This document shows, one piece after another, positions 16,478-24,729 of a stretch of 64,000 nucleotides of DNA. This DNA is from Kribbella sp. VKM Ac-2569 (GTDB taxonomy: Bacteria > Actinomycetota > Actinomycetes > Propionibacteriales > Kribbellaceae). Where the stretch lies: assembly GCF_004216905.1 (NCBI RefSeq), contig NZ_SGXJ01000007.1, positions 345,531 to 409,530 on the forward strand, in the 5' to 3' direction. The position numbers and the translations under genes were made by a program. Below the pieces are notes generated by a model. That model made no database searches. It was not told where the DNA came from and saw nothing but the letters and a program-made list of their open reading frames with translations. Each line of letters starts with the position of its first letter. The stretch's first letter is position 1.

Positions 16478-18507
16478 ACGGTCTTGATGGCGGGGTCGCT
16501 GAGGCTGGGGGTGCCGGTTTCTACGTGGCCGGCCAGGCGGCGGAGGTAGGTCGCGTCGGTGGCGGTGGTGATCGAGACGTCGTACCAGCCGTTGGTGGTG
16601 GTGATGGTGCGGGTGGTGGTGCCCTTGAGTAGGTCGAGGTTCTGGGTGGTGCCGGCGTACGTGTTGGTGATCGTGATGCGGCGGGCGATGTCGGAGGTGA
16701 AGGTGAGTACGACGTTGCCGGTGGCGGCGTTCTCGCGGGCGGTGAGTTCCAGGCCGGTTGCGGGCTTGCCCTTGAAGGTGCGGAGGAAGCCGTTCGGGCC
16801 GTGGACGGTGAGGTCGGTGACGCCGGCGGAGTAGATCGGGTTCCAGCTGTCGGCGACGGTCTTGCCGGCCTCGGTGGTGTACGTCCACGGGCCGTCGGTA
16901 CGGTTCGCGGACGTGATCAGGAACTGCGCGCCCGCGCGCGCCCCGGAGCTGAACGTCAGCCTGTACTTGCTATCGGCAACGGCTCCGTCGACGACCGGTG
17001 CGTAGGGCAACGGCCGGGTACGGCGGCGGCCGCGTTCCTGCGCCGGGATCTTGCCGACCGCGGGCGGCGTCGGCACGTAGTCCGGGTGCCGCTTGTTGTC
17101 CGGCGGCTCGTACGCGCTCGTATCCGGGAGAGTGACCGGCTGTGTCGCCGCCGTACCGAAGTCGAACGCCGACGTCAGGTCGCCGCAGATCGCCCGGCGC
17201 CACGGCGAGATGTTCGGTTCGTGGACGCCGAAACGGGACTCCATGAACCGGATGATCGACGTGTGGTCGAAGACCTCGGAGCAGGTGTAGCCGCCGGTGC
17301 TCCACGGAGACACCACGAGCATCGGCACCCGCTGGCCGAGGCCGTAGGCGCCGTGGGCGGCCTTCGATCCGGTGTACAGATCGGGGTTCGGGTCGACCGT
17401 CGACAACCCTTGGTTGGCATCCATCGGCGGGTACGGCGGTACGACGTGATCGAAGAAGCCGTCGTTCTCGTCGTACGTGATGAACAGCGCGGTCTTGCTC
17501 CACACCTCGGGGTTCGCGGTGAGCGCGTCGAGGACCTGCGAGATGTACCAGGCGCCGTAGTTGGCCGGCCAGTTCGGGTGCTCGGTGAACGCCTCGGGCG
17601 CCGCGATCCAGGAGATCTTCGGCAGCCGGTTGTTCTGCACGTCGGCGGTGAGCTGGGCGAACAGGCTCTCGCCGGCCTTCGCGTTCGTGCCGGTGCGAGC
17701 CTTGTCGTACAACGGGTTCCCGGGCTGCGCGGTGCGGTACTTGTTGAAGTACAGCAGCGAGTTGTCGCCGTAGTTCCCGCGGTACGCGTCGTCGATCCAG
17801 CCCCACCCGTGGTCGCCGTCCAGGCCGTCACCGATGTCCTGGTAGATCTTCCACGAGACACCGGCCTGCTCGAGCCGTTCCGGGTACGTCGTCCACCCGT
17901 AGCCGGCCTCGTCGTTGCCGAGGACCGGGCCGCCGCCGGTGCCGTCGTTACCCGTGTAACCGGTCCACATGTAGTAGCGGTTCGGGTCGGTGGAGCCCAT
18001 GAACGAGCAGTGGTACGCGTCGCACACCGTGAACTTGTCCGCGAGCGCGTAGTGGAACGGGATGTCCTCCCGGGTCAGGTACGCCATCGTGGTCGACGTC
18101 TTCGCCGGGATCCACTGGTCGTACTTGCCGTTGTTCACCGCGAGATGCGCGTCGGACCAGCTGTGCGCGAGGTCCTGGATGAACTGCATTCCGAGGTTGT
18201 CGGCCTCCGGCCGGAACGGCAGGATCTCCTTGCCGAGGGCACTCTTCTGGTGCCACACCGACTGTCCGCTCGGCAGTGTCACCGGTCGCGGGTCACCGAA
18301 CCCGCGGACGCCGTTCAGGCTGCCGAAGTAGTGGTCGAACGACCGGTTCTCCTGCATCAGTACGACGATGTGCTCGACGTCCTGGATACTGCCGAGCCGG
18401 CGGTGCGCGGGGATCGCGGCGGCCTGCTCGATGCTGTTCGCCATCGCGGCGAACGCAGCCGACGCTCCGGCCATTTGCAGGAACCTACGGCGATTGATAT
18501 CTGGCAT
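16474..18507 (-). CDS. plcC: Secreted non-hemolytic-type phospholipase C (Tat exported)
   Basis: A 677-residue enzyme of the phospholipase C/acid phosphatase family that cleaves phosphatidylcholine-type lipids to release the phosphorylated head group. It begins with a Tat signal (NRRRFLQMAG, residues 5-14). The catalytic alkaline-phosphatase-like domain shows QENRSFDHYFG at 52-62 with the metal/nucleophile region, a THDEN-like TYDENDGFFDHV motif and two C-terminal beta domains of the DUF756 type (about 500-670). A good AGGAGACTCGC ribosome-binding region precedes the ATG at 18507. A PHO box upstream predicts induction by phosphate limitation. The gene symbol is assigned by family; sphingomyelinase activity cannot be excluded. 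Confidence 0.9.
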   Translation of the reverse strand: MPDINRRRFLQMAGASAAFAAMANSIEQAAAIPAHRRLGSIQDVEHIVVLMQENRSFDHYFGSLNGVRGFGDPRPVTLPSGQSVWHQKSALGKEILPFRPEADNLGMQFIQDLAHSWSDAHLAVNNGKYDQWIPAKTSTTMAYLTREDIPFHYALADKFTVCDAYHCSFMGSTDPNRYYMWTGYTGNDGTGGGPVLGNDEAGYGWTTYPERLEQAGVSWKIYQDIGDGLDGDHGWGWIDDAYRGNYGDNSLLYFNKYRTAQPGNPLYDKARTGTNAKAGESLFAQLTADVQNNRLPKISWIAAPEAFTEHPNWPANYGAWYISQVLDALTANPEVWSKTALFITYDENDGFFDHVVPPYPPMDANQGLSTVDPNPDLYTGSKAAHGAYGLGQRVPMLVVSPWSTGGYTCSEVFDHTSIIRFMESRFGVHEPNISPWRRAICGDLTSAFDFGTAATQPVTLPDTSAYEPPDNKRHPDYVPTPPAVGKIPAQERGRRRTRPLPYAPVVDGAVADSKYRLTFSSGARAGAQFLITSANRTDGPWTYTTEAGKTVADSWNPIYSAGVTDLTVHGPNGFLRTFKGKPATGLELTARENAATGNVVLTFTSDIARRITITNTYAGTTQNLDLLKGTTTRTITTTNGWYDVSITTATDATYLRRLAGHVETGTPSLSDPAIKTV

Positions 18508-18565
18508 GCGAGTCTCCTAACGGGGCGGATGGAGTCTGAAACACCAGGACTGCAACGCAGGCACC

Positions 18566-18638
18566 TTAGCCTGAACGATTAACCGACGGAAGATGAACTT
18601 TCCTGTCCTCAACTTGTGATTTTCAAACCGTTGTGAAC
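18566..18638 (-). promoter_or_regulatory. PHO box (PhoP direct repeats) upstream of phospholipase C
   Basis: Reading the minus strand, three contiguous 11-nt units occur at 18588-18598 (GTTCATCTTCC), 18577-18587 (GTCGGTTAATC) and 18566-18576 (GTTCAGGCTAA). The outer two match the actinobacterial PhoP unit (GTTCA at the start), and the exact 11-nt period is the hallmark of a PHO box. An isolated unit GTTCACAACGG lies at 18628-18638. The core is about 60-90 bp before the start codon. Confidence 0.6.
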
Positions 18639-18739
18639 GGCGGGCCTGGAGTTCGATCACCGGGGCGATTGCTCTCGGCGACGTTCGGCGGAAGACTGGA
18701 TCAGCGCGGCCTGGGGGACTCGGGGTGGGGGAGGCTGCG

Positions 18740-20968
18740 ATGGCTGGGCGGGCGCTTTTCGGCGCCAGGGAAACAGAACACGAGCGGCTTCAGGGCGAGC
18801 TGACGATCCTGACCGAGCAGTTCGCGGCAGCCAACGAAGTACTGTCCGCGGTCGGTCGCTCCGCCGGCGACCCGGACGCGGTCCTCACCACCATCGTCGA
18901 GAGCGCCTGCCGGCTCTGCCGCTCGCAAGCCGCGCAGCTCTACCTGTTCGAGGACGGCTACTACCGGTTGTCCAAGGCGGTCGGCATGTCGGCGGAGTCG
19001 ATCCGCTACCTCACCGAGCACCCGATCCCGATGGATCGCGGCTCGCTGGTCGGCCGGGCCGGTCTGGAGCGCGCCACCCAGCAGATCCCCGACGTACTGG
19101 CAGATCCGGACTTCAACCGTCAGGACCTGCAGCGGGTGGCGGGGTTCCGCACCACCATGGGAGCGCCGATGCTCGTCGACGACGAGGTGGTCGGCGCGCT
19201 GGCGGTCTGGCGTAACGAGGTCATGCCCTTCAGCCAGGGTGAGCAGAACCTCGTGACAGGGTTCGCCGGGCAGGCGGCGATGGCGGTCAACAGCGTGAAG
19301 CTCGTCCAGCAACTGGAGGCTCGAGGTGCCGAGCTGGCGCGAAGAGTCGGCGAGCTCGAGGCGCTGCGCGAGGTCGGCGAAACAGTCAATTCCAGCCTCG
19401 ACGTCTCCAAGGTGCTGTCGACCATCGCCAAGCACGCGGTCGAGATCTCGGCCACCGACGGCGGCTCGATCATGGAGTACGACGAGGGCGCGCGGTGTTT
19501 CCTGGTCCGTAGCGTCTACCAGACCGATCCGAGTGTGATCGAACGGCTGCGGACGACCCGCATCCACCTCGACGAGACCCTGGTCGGCCGCGCGGCCAAG
19601 GTCGGCCGGCCGCTGGCGGTCTCCGATCTCGACGCGGCGGAACTCGATCCACACCTGTCGGTCCTGTACGACGCCGGCTGGCGTTCCCTGGTCGCCGTAC
19701 CGCTGCTGCGCGGGGGACAGATCGTCGGCTCGCTGGTCGTCCGCCGCAAACGACCGGGCGAGTTCTCGGCCGAGACGCTGACGCTGCTGGAGATGTTCGC
19801 CGACCAGTCGACGCTCGCGCTGCTCAACGCTCAGCTCTATCGCGAGTTGACGCAGCGTAGCGCGGAGTTGGAGGTGGCCAGCCGGCACAAGTCCGAGTTC
19901 CTGGCCAGCATGTCGCACGAGTTGCGGACGCCGTTGAACGCCGTCCTCGGTTTCTCCGAAGTCCTGCTGGAGCGGATGTTCGGCGAGCTCAACGAGCGGC
20001 AGGAGGAGTACCTGCGCGACATCCACGGCTCGGGAAAGCATCTGCTCGAACTGCTGAACGAGATCCTCGACCTGTCCAAGGTGGAGGCCGGGCGGATGGA
20101 GCTGGAGTACTCGACGTTCCCGTTGCGCCGCGTGCTCGACAACACTGCGGCAATGCTGCGCGAGCGGGCCACCGTGCACGGCATCGACCTGCGGGTCGAG
20201 GTCGGGCCCGGCATCGACGAGGTGTACGCCGACGAGCTGCGACTGAAGCAAGTGGTGCTGAACCTGACGACCAACGCGGTGAAGTTCACCGGCGACGGCG
20301 GGTCGGTGGTGGTGCGGGCGACCCGGTCCGGCGCCGAGGTGCACATCTCGGTCACCGACACCGGACGCGGCGTACCGCCGGAGGACCGGGAGCGGATCTT
20401 CGAGTCGTTCCAGCAGGGCGGCCGGGGTCCGTCGCAGGAGGAGGGCACCGGACTCGGGCTGACCCTGTCGCGGCGGATCGTCGAGCTGCTCGGCGGGCGG
20501 ATGTGGCTGGACAGCGAGGTCGGGGTCGGCAGCACGTTCGGATTCTCCTTGCGGAGCAGGGCGAACGAGCACCGGCCGGACACCACGACGTCCGTCGGCG
20601 ATGTGGTCGTCATCGAGGACGATCGCCCGTCGATCGACCTGATCACCGCCTACCTGACCGGTGCCGCGCTGCGCGTGACGGTGGCCGAGGACGGTCAGTC
20701 CGGGCTGGACGCCGTACGACGGGTCCGGCCGGCTGCTGTCCTGCTGGACATCCGGTTGCCGGGGATCGACGGGTGGGCGGTGCTGCAGGCGCTGAAGGCC
20801 GAGCCGGAGACCCGCGACATCCCGGTCGTCGTGGTGTCGATCGTGGACGAACAGGCGCGCGGTGCCGCGCTCGGTGCCGCCGCCTATCTGGTCAAACCGG
20901 TCAGCAGGGACGCTTTGCTCCGCGCTCTCCGAGCAGTCGGGGCCACAACCGAGGGGGATGCTCGATGA
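18740..20968 (+). CDS. Hybrid sensor histidine kinase (GAF-GAF-HisKA-HATPase-REC)
   Basis: A 742-residue soluble kinase. Two GAF sensor domains occupy about 30-190 and 210-365, joined by a coiled-coil-like helix. The dimerisation helix has the phosphorylated His393 in MSHELRTPLN, then HATPase_c with N-box LNLTTNAVKFT, G1 DTGRGVP and G2 EGTGLGLTLS. A receiver domain fills about 623-740 with phospho-Asp in VLLDIRLPG and the Lys in LVKPVS. ATG 18740 is 5 nt after GGGGGAGG; GTG 18725 is in frame but lacks a site. It overlaps the next gene (ATGA). Without membrane segments it must sense a cytoplasmic signal. It heads the five-gene cassette. Confidence 0.93.
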   Translation: MAGRALFGARETEHERLQGELTILTEQFAAANEVLSAVGRSAGDPDAVLTTIVESACRLCRSQAAQLYLFEDGYYRLSKAVGMSAESIRYLTEHPIPMDRGSLVGRAGLERATQQIPDVLADPDFNRQDLQRVAGFRTTMGAPMLVDDEVVGALAVWRNEVMPFSQGEQNLVTGFAGQAAMAVNSVKLVQQLEARGAELARRVGELEALREVGETVNSSLDVSKVLSTIAKHAVEISATDGGSIMEYDEGARCFLVRSVYQTDPSVIERLRTTRIHLDETLVGRAAKVGRPLAVSDLDAAELDPHLSVLYDAGWRSLVAVPLLRGGQIVGSLVVRRKRPGEFSAETLTLLEMFADQSTLALLNAQLYRELTQRSAELEVASRHKSEFLASMSHELRTPLNAVLGFSEVLLERMFGELNERQEEYLRDIHGSGKHLLELLNEILDLSKVEAGRMELEYSTFPLRRVLDNTAAMLRERATVHGIDLRVEVGPGIDEVYADELRLKQVVLNLTTNAVKFTGDGGSVVVRATRSGAEVHISVTDTGRGVPPEDRERIFESFQQGGRGPSQEEGTGLGLTLSRRIVELLGGRMWLDSEVGVGSTFGFSLRSRANEHRPDTTTSVGDVVVIEDDRPSIDLITAYLTGAALRVTVAEDGQSGLDAVRRVRPAAVLLDIRLPGIDGWAVLQALKAEPETRDIPVVVVSIVDEQARGAALGAAAYLVKPVSRDALLRALRAVGATTEGDAR

Positions 20969-21348
20969 GCTCAGGCCGGATCCTGGTAGTGGAGGACAAT
21001 CCGAAGAATCTCAAGCTGGTCAGGGATGTGCTGCGATTCTCCGGCTACGAGGTGATCGAGGCGACCTCGGGTGAGGACGGCGTCCGGCTGGCCGCCTCGG
21101 AGCGGCCGGACCTGATCCTGATGGACCTGCAGCTGCCCGGCATCGACGGCGCCGAGGCATTGCGCCGGATCCGCGCCGGTGAGCGGGCGCACGCCGTGCC
21201 GGTGGTGGCGGTGACCGCGTTCGCGATGGATCACGACCGGCAGAAAGCGTTCGACTCCGGGTTCACCGGGTACGTCGAGAAGCCGATCAGCGTGCGCCGG
21301 CTGCCGCAGCAGGTGAGGGACTTCCTCCGGCTGGGCGGTGCGACATGA
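20965..21348 (+). CDS. Single-domain response regulator (DivK/CheY-like)
   Basis: A 127-residue stand-alone receiver. The acidic pair EDN (10-12), phospho-acceptor Asp54 in LILMDLQLPG, the Thr in VAVTAFA and Lys in YVEKPIS are all present, so it should be phosphorylated. No output domain follows. The start overlaps the kinase stop and its stop overlaps the cyclase start (both 4 bp). It probably shuttles phosphate between the hybrid kinase and the cyclase receiver, or acts by protein-protein contact. Confidence 0.92.
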   Translation: MSSGRILVVEDNPKNLKLVRDVLRFSGYEVIEATSGEDGVRLAASERPDLILMDLQLPGIDGAEALRRIRAGERAHAVPVVAVTAFAMDHDRQKAFDSGFTGYVEKPISVRRLPQQVRDFLRLGGAT

Positions 21349-22475
21349 CTGCCGCGACGACCAGGGTGCTCGTGGTCGACGACCAGCCGCCGAACGTCCG
21401 GCTGCTGGAGGCGATCCTCAGTCCGCGCGGGTACGACGTACTGACCTCTCCCTCGGGCGAGCAGGCGCTGGAGCTGATCGATGCCGGGGACATCGATCTC
21501 GTCCTGCTCGATATCCTGATGCCGGGGATGGACGGGTACGAGGTGTGCCGGCGGATCCGGGACCAGGTGAACACGGCGTACCTGCCGGTCGTGATGGTGA
21601 CGGCCAGCGGCGACGAACAGAAGGTGAAGGCGCTCGAGGCCGGGGCGGACGACTTCCTCACCAAGCCGGTCAACCAGAGCGAACTGCTCGCCCGGGTGGC
21701 GTCGCTGGCCCGGATCAAGCGGTACCAGGACACGATCAAACGCCAGGCCGCCGAGCTGACCGCGTGGAACCAGCAACTCGAGTCACGGGTCGAGAGCCAG
21801 GTGTCGCAGCTGCAGCGGATGGGCCGGCTGCGCCGGTTCCTCAGCCCGCAGCTGGCCGAGCTGATCGTGGACTCCGGTGACGAGTCGTTCCTGGCCAGCC
21901 ACCGGCGCGAGATCGTCGTGGTCTTCTGCGACCTGCGCGGGTTCACCGCGTTCGCGGAGGCGAGCGAGCCGGAGGAGGTGATGGGCGTGCTGGCGGAGTA
22001 CCACCACGCGCTCGGCGACCTGATCTTCCGGTTCGAGGGAACGCTGGAGCGATTCGCGGGCGACGGACTGATGGTGTTCTTCAACGATCCGGTGCGCTGC
22101 GAGGACGGCCCGTTGCGGGCGCTGCGGATGAGCGTCGCGATGCGGACCCGGGTCCGCGGGCTGGCCGAGACGTGGAGCCGTCGTGGGCATGACCTGGCGC
22201 TCGGGATCGGGGTCGCGCAGGGCTACGCGACCCTCGGGACCATCGGGTTCGACGGACGGCTCGACTACGCGGCGATCGGGAGCGTGACCAACCTGTCGGC
22301 GCGCCTGTGCGCCGACGCCGAACCCTGGCAGATCCTCGCCACCGAACGGGTCTACGCCGCCGCCGGTGACGTGGTGATCGGCGAGGACGCCGGACTCCGC
22401 CAGGTCCGCGGGTTCAGCCGGAATGTGCACGCCTACAGCATTCGTGGTCTCGACAACTCACGGATCGTGTCATGA
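21345..22475 (+). CDS. Receiver-class III nucleotide cyclase response regulator
   Basis: A 376-residue two-domain protein. The receiver (about 5-120) has Asp56 in LVLLDILMPG and Lys in LTKPVN; a helical linker (125-185) of coiled-coil type connects to a class III cyclase catalytic domain (about 188-365). The two metal-binding Asp are 196 (VFCDLRGF) and 240 (FAGDGLMVFF); the transition-state Asn/Arg pair is in VTNLSARL. The substrate-selecting positions look non-canonical (Arg in ERFAGD where Lys is usual, Ala in DYAAIG). It likely makes cAMP or cGMP when phosphorylated. It overlaps its neighbours on both sides by 4 bp. Confidence 0.9.
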   Translation: MTAATTRVLVVDDQPPNVRLLEAILSPRGYDVLTSPSGEQALELIDAGDIDLVLLDILMPGMDGYEVCRRIRDQVNTAYLPVVMVTASGDEQKVKALEAGADDFLTKPVNQSELLARVASLARIKRYQDTIKRQAAELTAWNQQLESRVESQVSQLQRMGRLRRFLSPQLAELIVDSGDESFLASHRREIVVVFCDLRGFTAFAEASEPEEVMGVLAEYHHALGDLIFRFEGTLERFAGDGLMVFFNDPVRCEDGPLRALRMSVAMRTRVRGLAETWSRRGHDLALGIGVAQGYATLGTIGFDGRLDYAAIGSVTNLSARLCADAEPWQILATERVYAAAGDVVIGEDAGLRQVRGFSRNVHAYSIRGLDNSRIVS

Positions 22476-24064
22476 CCGGCGACCTGTGGACCTCTCCGGG
22501 CGAGGCAGCCCGTGGACTGTCCGCTCTGACCGAGGACGAGCGGTACCGCCGCTTCGACGAGTTGCAGGCGCGAATGGCCGGGGTGTGGGAGGCGATGCGG
22601 CTCAACTACCACGACGAGTCGGTGGTCGTCGTACCGTCGCTCACGCTGGACAAGACCGAGGCCGCCGGGACCGGAACGGCCATGCAGGCCTACGAGGAGC
22701 GGTTCCTCTTCCTGCTCATCCTGTTGCGGGAACCGCGGCTGCGGATGGTCTACGTGACCTCGATGCCGATCGCTCCGGAGATCATCGAGTACTACCTGTC
22801 CTTGCTGCCCGGCGTGATTCCGAGCCACGCGCGCGCCCGGTTGTCGCTGATCTCGGTCAACGACGCGTCGCCGATCCCGCTCAGCGAGAAGCTGCTGGCC
22901 CGGCCACGGCTGCTGCGCCGGATCGCCGCGCTGATCCCGAACCCGTTCCGATCGCACCTGATTCCGTACAACACGACCGAGCTCGAACGCGATGTCGCGA
23001 TCAGCCTCGGGATCCCCATGTACGCCGCGGATCCGCGGCTGGCGCCACTGGGCTCGAAGTCCGGCTGCCGCCGGTTGTTCGCGGAGGTCGGCGTACCCCA
23101 TCCGCTCGGCGTGGAGAACTTGCACAGCCTCGACGAGCTCGCCGACGCGCTGGTCTCGATGCGTGCCGAGCGGCCCGGGATGGACAGCGCGATCGTGAAG
23201 CTGAACGAGGGCGTGTCCGGCGAGGGCAACGCGGTGGTGCGGCTGAAAGGGCTCCCGGCGGCCGGATCGGCGGGGGAGCGGGACGAGCTCCTGCAGCGGC
23301 TGCGCGAGATGGAGCTGGAGTCCGTGACGACCCCCTTCGAGGTGTACGTCGCCAAGTTCGCCGAGAACGGCGGGATCGTCGAGGAGCGGATCGTCGGCGC
23401 CGAACTGCGGAGTCCGAGCGTCCAGCTCCGGGTAGTACCAGGCGGTGCGGTCGAGTTGCTGTCCACGCACGACCAACTGCTCGGCGGCGCGAGTGGGCAG
23501 AGCTACCTGGGCTGCGTGTTTCCGGCGGCGGCGGAGTACGCCCGGATGATCACCGAGCATGCCGCGACGATCGGCCGGCGGCTGGCGGATCAGGGTGCGC
23601 TCGGACGGTTCGCGATCGACTTCGTCGTGGTGCGCGATGCCGCCGGCGGATGGACGCCGTACGCGATCGAACTGAATCTGCGCAAGGGCGGGACGACGCA
23701 TCCGTTCCTGACGCTGCAGTTCCTGACCGACGGGAGGTACGACCCACGCACCGCGCTCTTCGTCACGTCGTTGGGTCAGGAGAAGCATCTGGTCGCGACG
23801 GATCACCTCGAGTCGGAGCTGCTCAAGGGGTTGTCGCCGGCCGATGTGTTCGACATCGTGGCGCGGCACGGGCTGCACTTCGACCAGTCGCGGCAGGTGG
23901 GCATCGTGTTCCACATGATCAGCTGTCTGACCGAATGCGGCCGGCTCGGGCTGACCGCGGTAGGGAACACGCCGGCGGAGGCCGATCGCCGGTACCGTGA
24001 TGCTTCCCGCATTCTGCTGGCGGAGGCGGAGCAGGCCTTCGTGGAGCAGCCGCTGCCGAGCTGA
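22472..24064 (+). CDS. ATP-grasp ligase, PGM1-like (peptide ligase related)
   Basis: A 530-residue protein. The N-terminal about 170 residues contain a pre-ATP-grasp Rossmann-like region (VVVVPSLTLDK, then MVYVTSMPIAPEIIEYYLSL), followed by the ATP-grasp domain: KSGCRRLFAEVGVPHP helix, the nucleotide-binding strand SAIVKLNEGVSGEGN, and the metal-binding end AIELNLRKGGTTHPF. The C-terminal extension (about 420-525) is like that of PGM1, the peptide ligase of pheganomycin biosynthesis. Such enzymes join a carboxylate to an amine using ATP. It is co-translated with the cyclase (4-bp overlap) and followed by a GGCT-fold gene. The substrate is unknown. Confidence 0.75.
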   Translation: MTGDLWTSPGEAARGLSALTEDERYRRFDELQARMAGVWEAMRLNYHDESVVVVPSLTLDKTEAAGTGTAMQAYEERFLFLLILLREPRLRMVYVTSMPIAPEIIEYYLSLLPGVIPSHARARLSLISVNDASPIPLSEKLLARPRLLRRIAALIPNPFRSHLIPYNTTELERDVAISLGIPMYAADPRLAPLGSKSGCRRLFAEVGVPHPLGVENLHSLDELADALVSMRAERPGMDSAIVKLNEGVSGEGNAVVRLKGLPAAGSAGERDELLQRLREMELESVTTPFEVYVAKFAENGGIVEERIVGAELRSPSVQLRVVPGGAVELLSTHDQLLGGASGQSYLGCVFPAAAEYARMITEHAATIGRRLADQGALGRFAIDFVVVRDAAGGWTPYAIELNLRKGGTTHPFLTLQFLTDGRYDPRTALFVTSLGQEKHLVATDHLESELLKGLSPADVFDIVARHGLHFDQSRQVGIVFHMISCLTECGRLGLTAVGNTPAEADRRYRDASRILLAEAEQAFVEQPLPS

Positions 24065-24072
24065 GAGGTGCG

Positions 24073-24729
24073 ATGGAGCGAGTCTGGTACGTCGCCTACG
24101 GTTCCAACCTCGCTCTCGACCGATTCCGCTGCTATCTGGCCGGCGGCCGGCCTCAGGGTGGCGCGCGCGTCTACGCCGGCTGCCGCGATCACAGCGATCC
24201 CCGGCGAATCGCCGGTGTCCACGTGCCCGGCGGGCTCGTGTTCGCCGGCGAGTCGCGGGTCTGGGGTGGTGGCTCGGCTTTCTACGACCACGCCGCAGCC
24301 GGGTGTGTCGCCGGTCGGGCCTATCTGCTGACGGCGGACCAACTGGGCGATGTCGCCGCCCAGGAGATGCGCCGGGAACCGGGCGGCGAGTTCGCTCGCG
24401 AGCTGGCCGCGCTGCTGCCGGACGTGAACGTGCTCCACACCATGGGGCCCGGCCGCTACGAGACCGTCGTACGCCTCGGCGAACGCGACGGCCTGCCGAT
24501 GTTCACGGTCACGCATGACCCGGCTGCCGGCCTCGAGGCGACCGCCCCCACGGCGCCGTACCTTCGCTGGATCGCAGCCGGGCTGATCGAGGCGCACGGC
24601 TGGGAGGTGTGGCAGGTGGTCGACTACCTGCACGCGGTGCCGGGCGTCCAACTCGGCTGGACGCCCGGCGCGCTGCTGTCAGCGCTTAACGGCTCACGGC
24701 TTGACGGCGATGCAGGTGGCGGTGGCTGA
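24073..24729 (+). CDS. Gamma-glutamylcyclotransferase-fold protein
   Basis: A 218-residue protein beginning VWYVAYGSNLALDRF; YGSNL is the substrate-binding loop of the GGCT/AIG2 family, which releases 5-oxoproline from gamma-glutamyl amines or acts as a cyclotransferase. The middle contains an AGRAYLLTADQL strand-helix typical for the fold, but the family catalytic Glu is not obvious from inspection. The C-terminal half has LHTMGPGRYETVVRLG, with no domain I recognise. ATG 24073 lies 8 bp after the ATP-grasp stop with GAGAGG before it. Its final 36 bp overlap the end of the convergent protease. A ligase and a cyclotransferase side by side suggest making and breaking a glutamyl-type amide. Confidence 0.72.
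   Translation: MERVWYVAYGSNLALDRFRCYLAGGRPQGGARVYAGCRDHSDPRRIAGVHVPGGLVFAGESRVWGGGSAFYDHAAAGCVAGRAYLLTADQLGDVAAQEMRREPGGEFARELAALLPDVNVLHTMGPGRYETVVRLGERDGLPMFTVTHDPAAGLEATAPTAPYLRWIAAGLIEAHGWEVWQVVDYLHAVPGVQLGWTPGALLSALNGSRLDGDAGGGG

Noticed and set aside
16801..18582. 593-residue plus-strand frame opposite phospholipase C
   Set aside because: Val/Arg/Asp repeats typical of a shadow frame; the minus strand encodes a full phospholipase C with all motifs.
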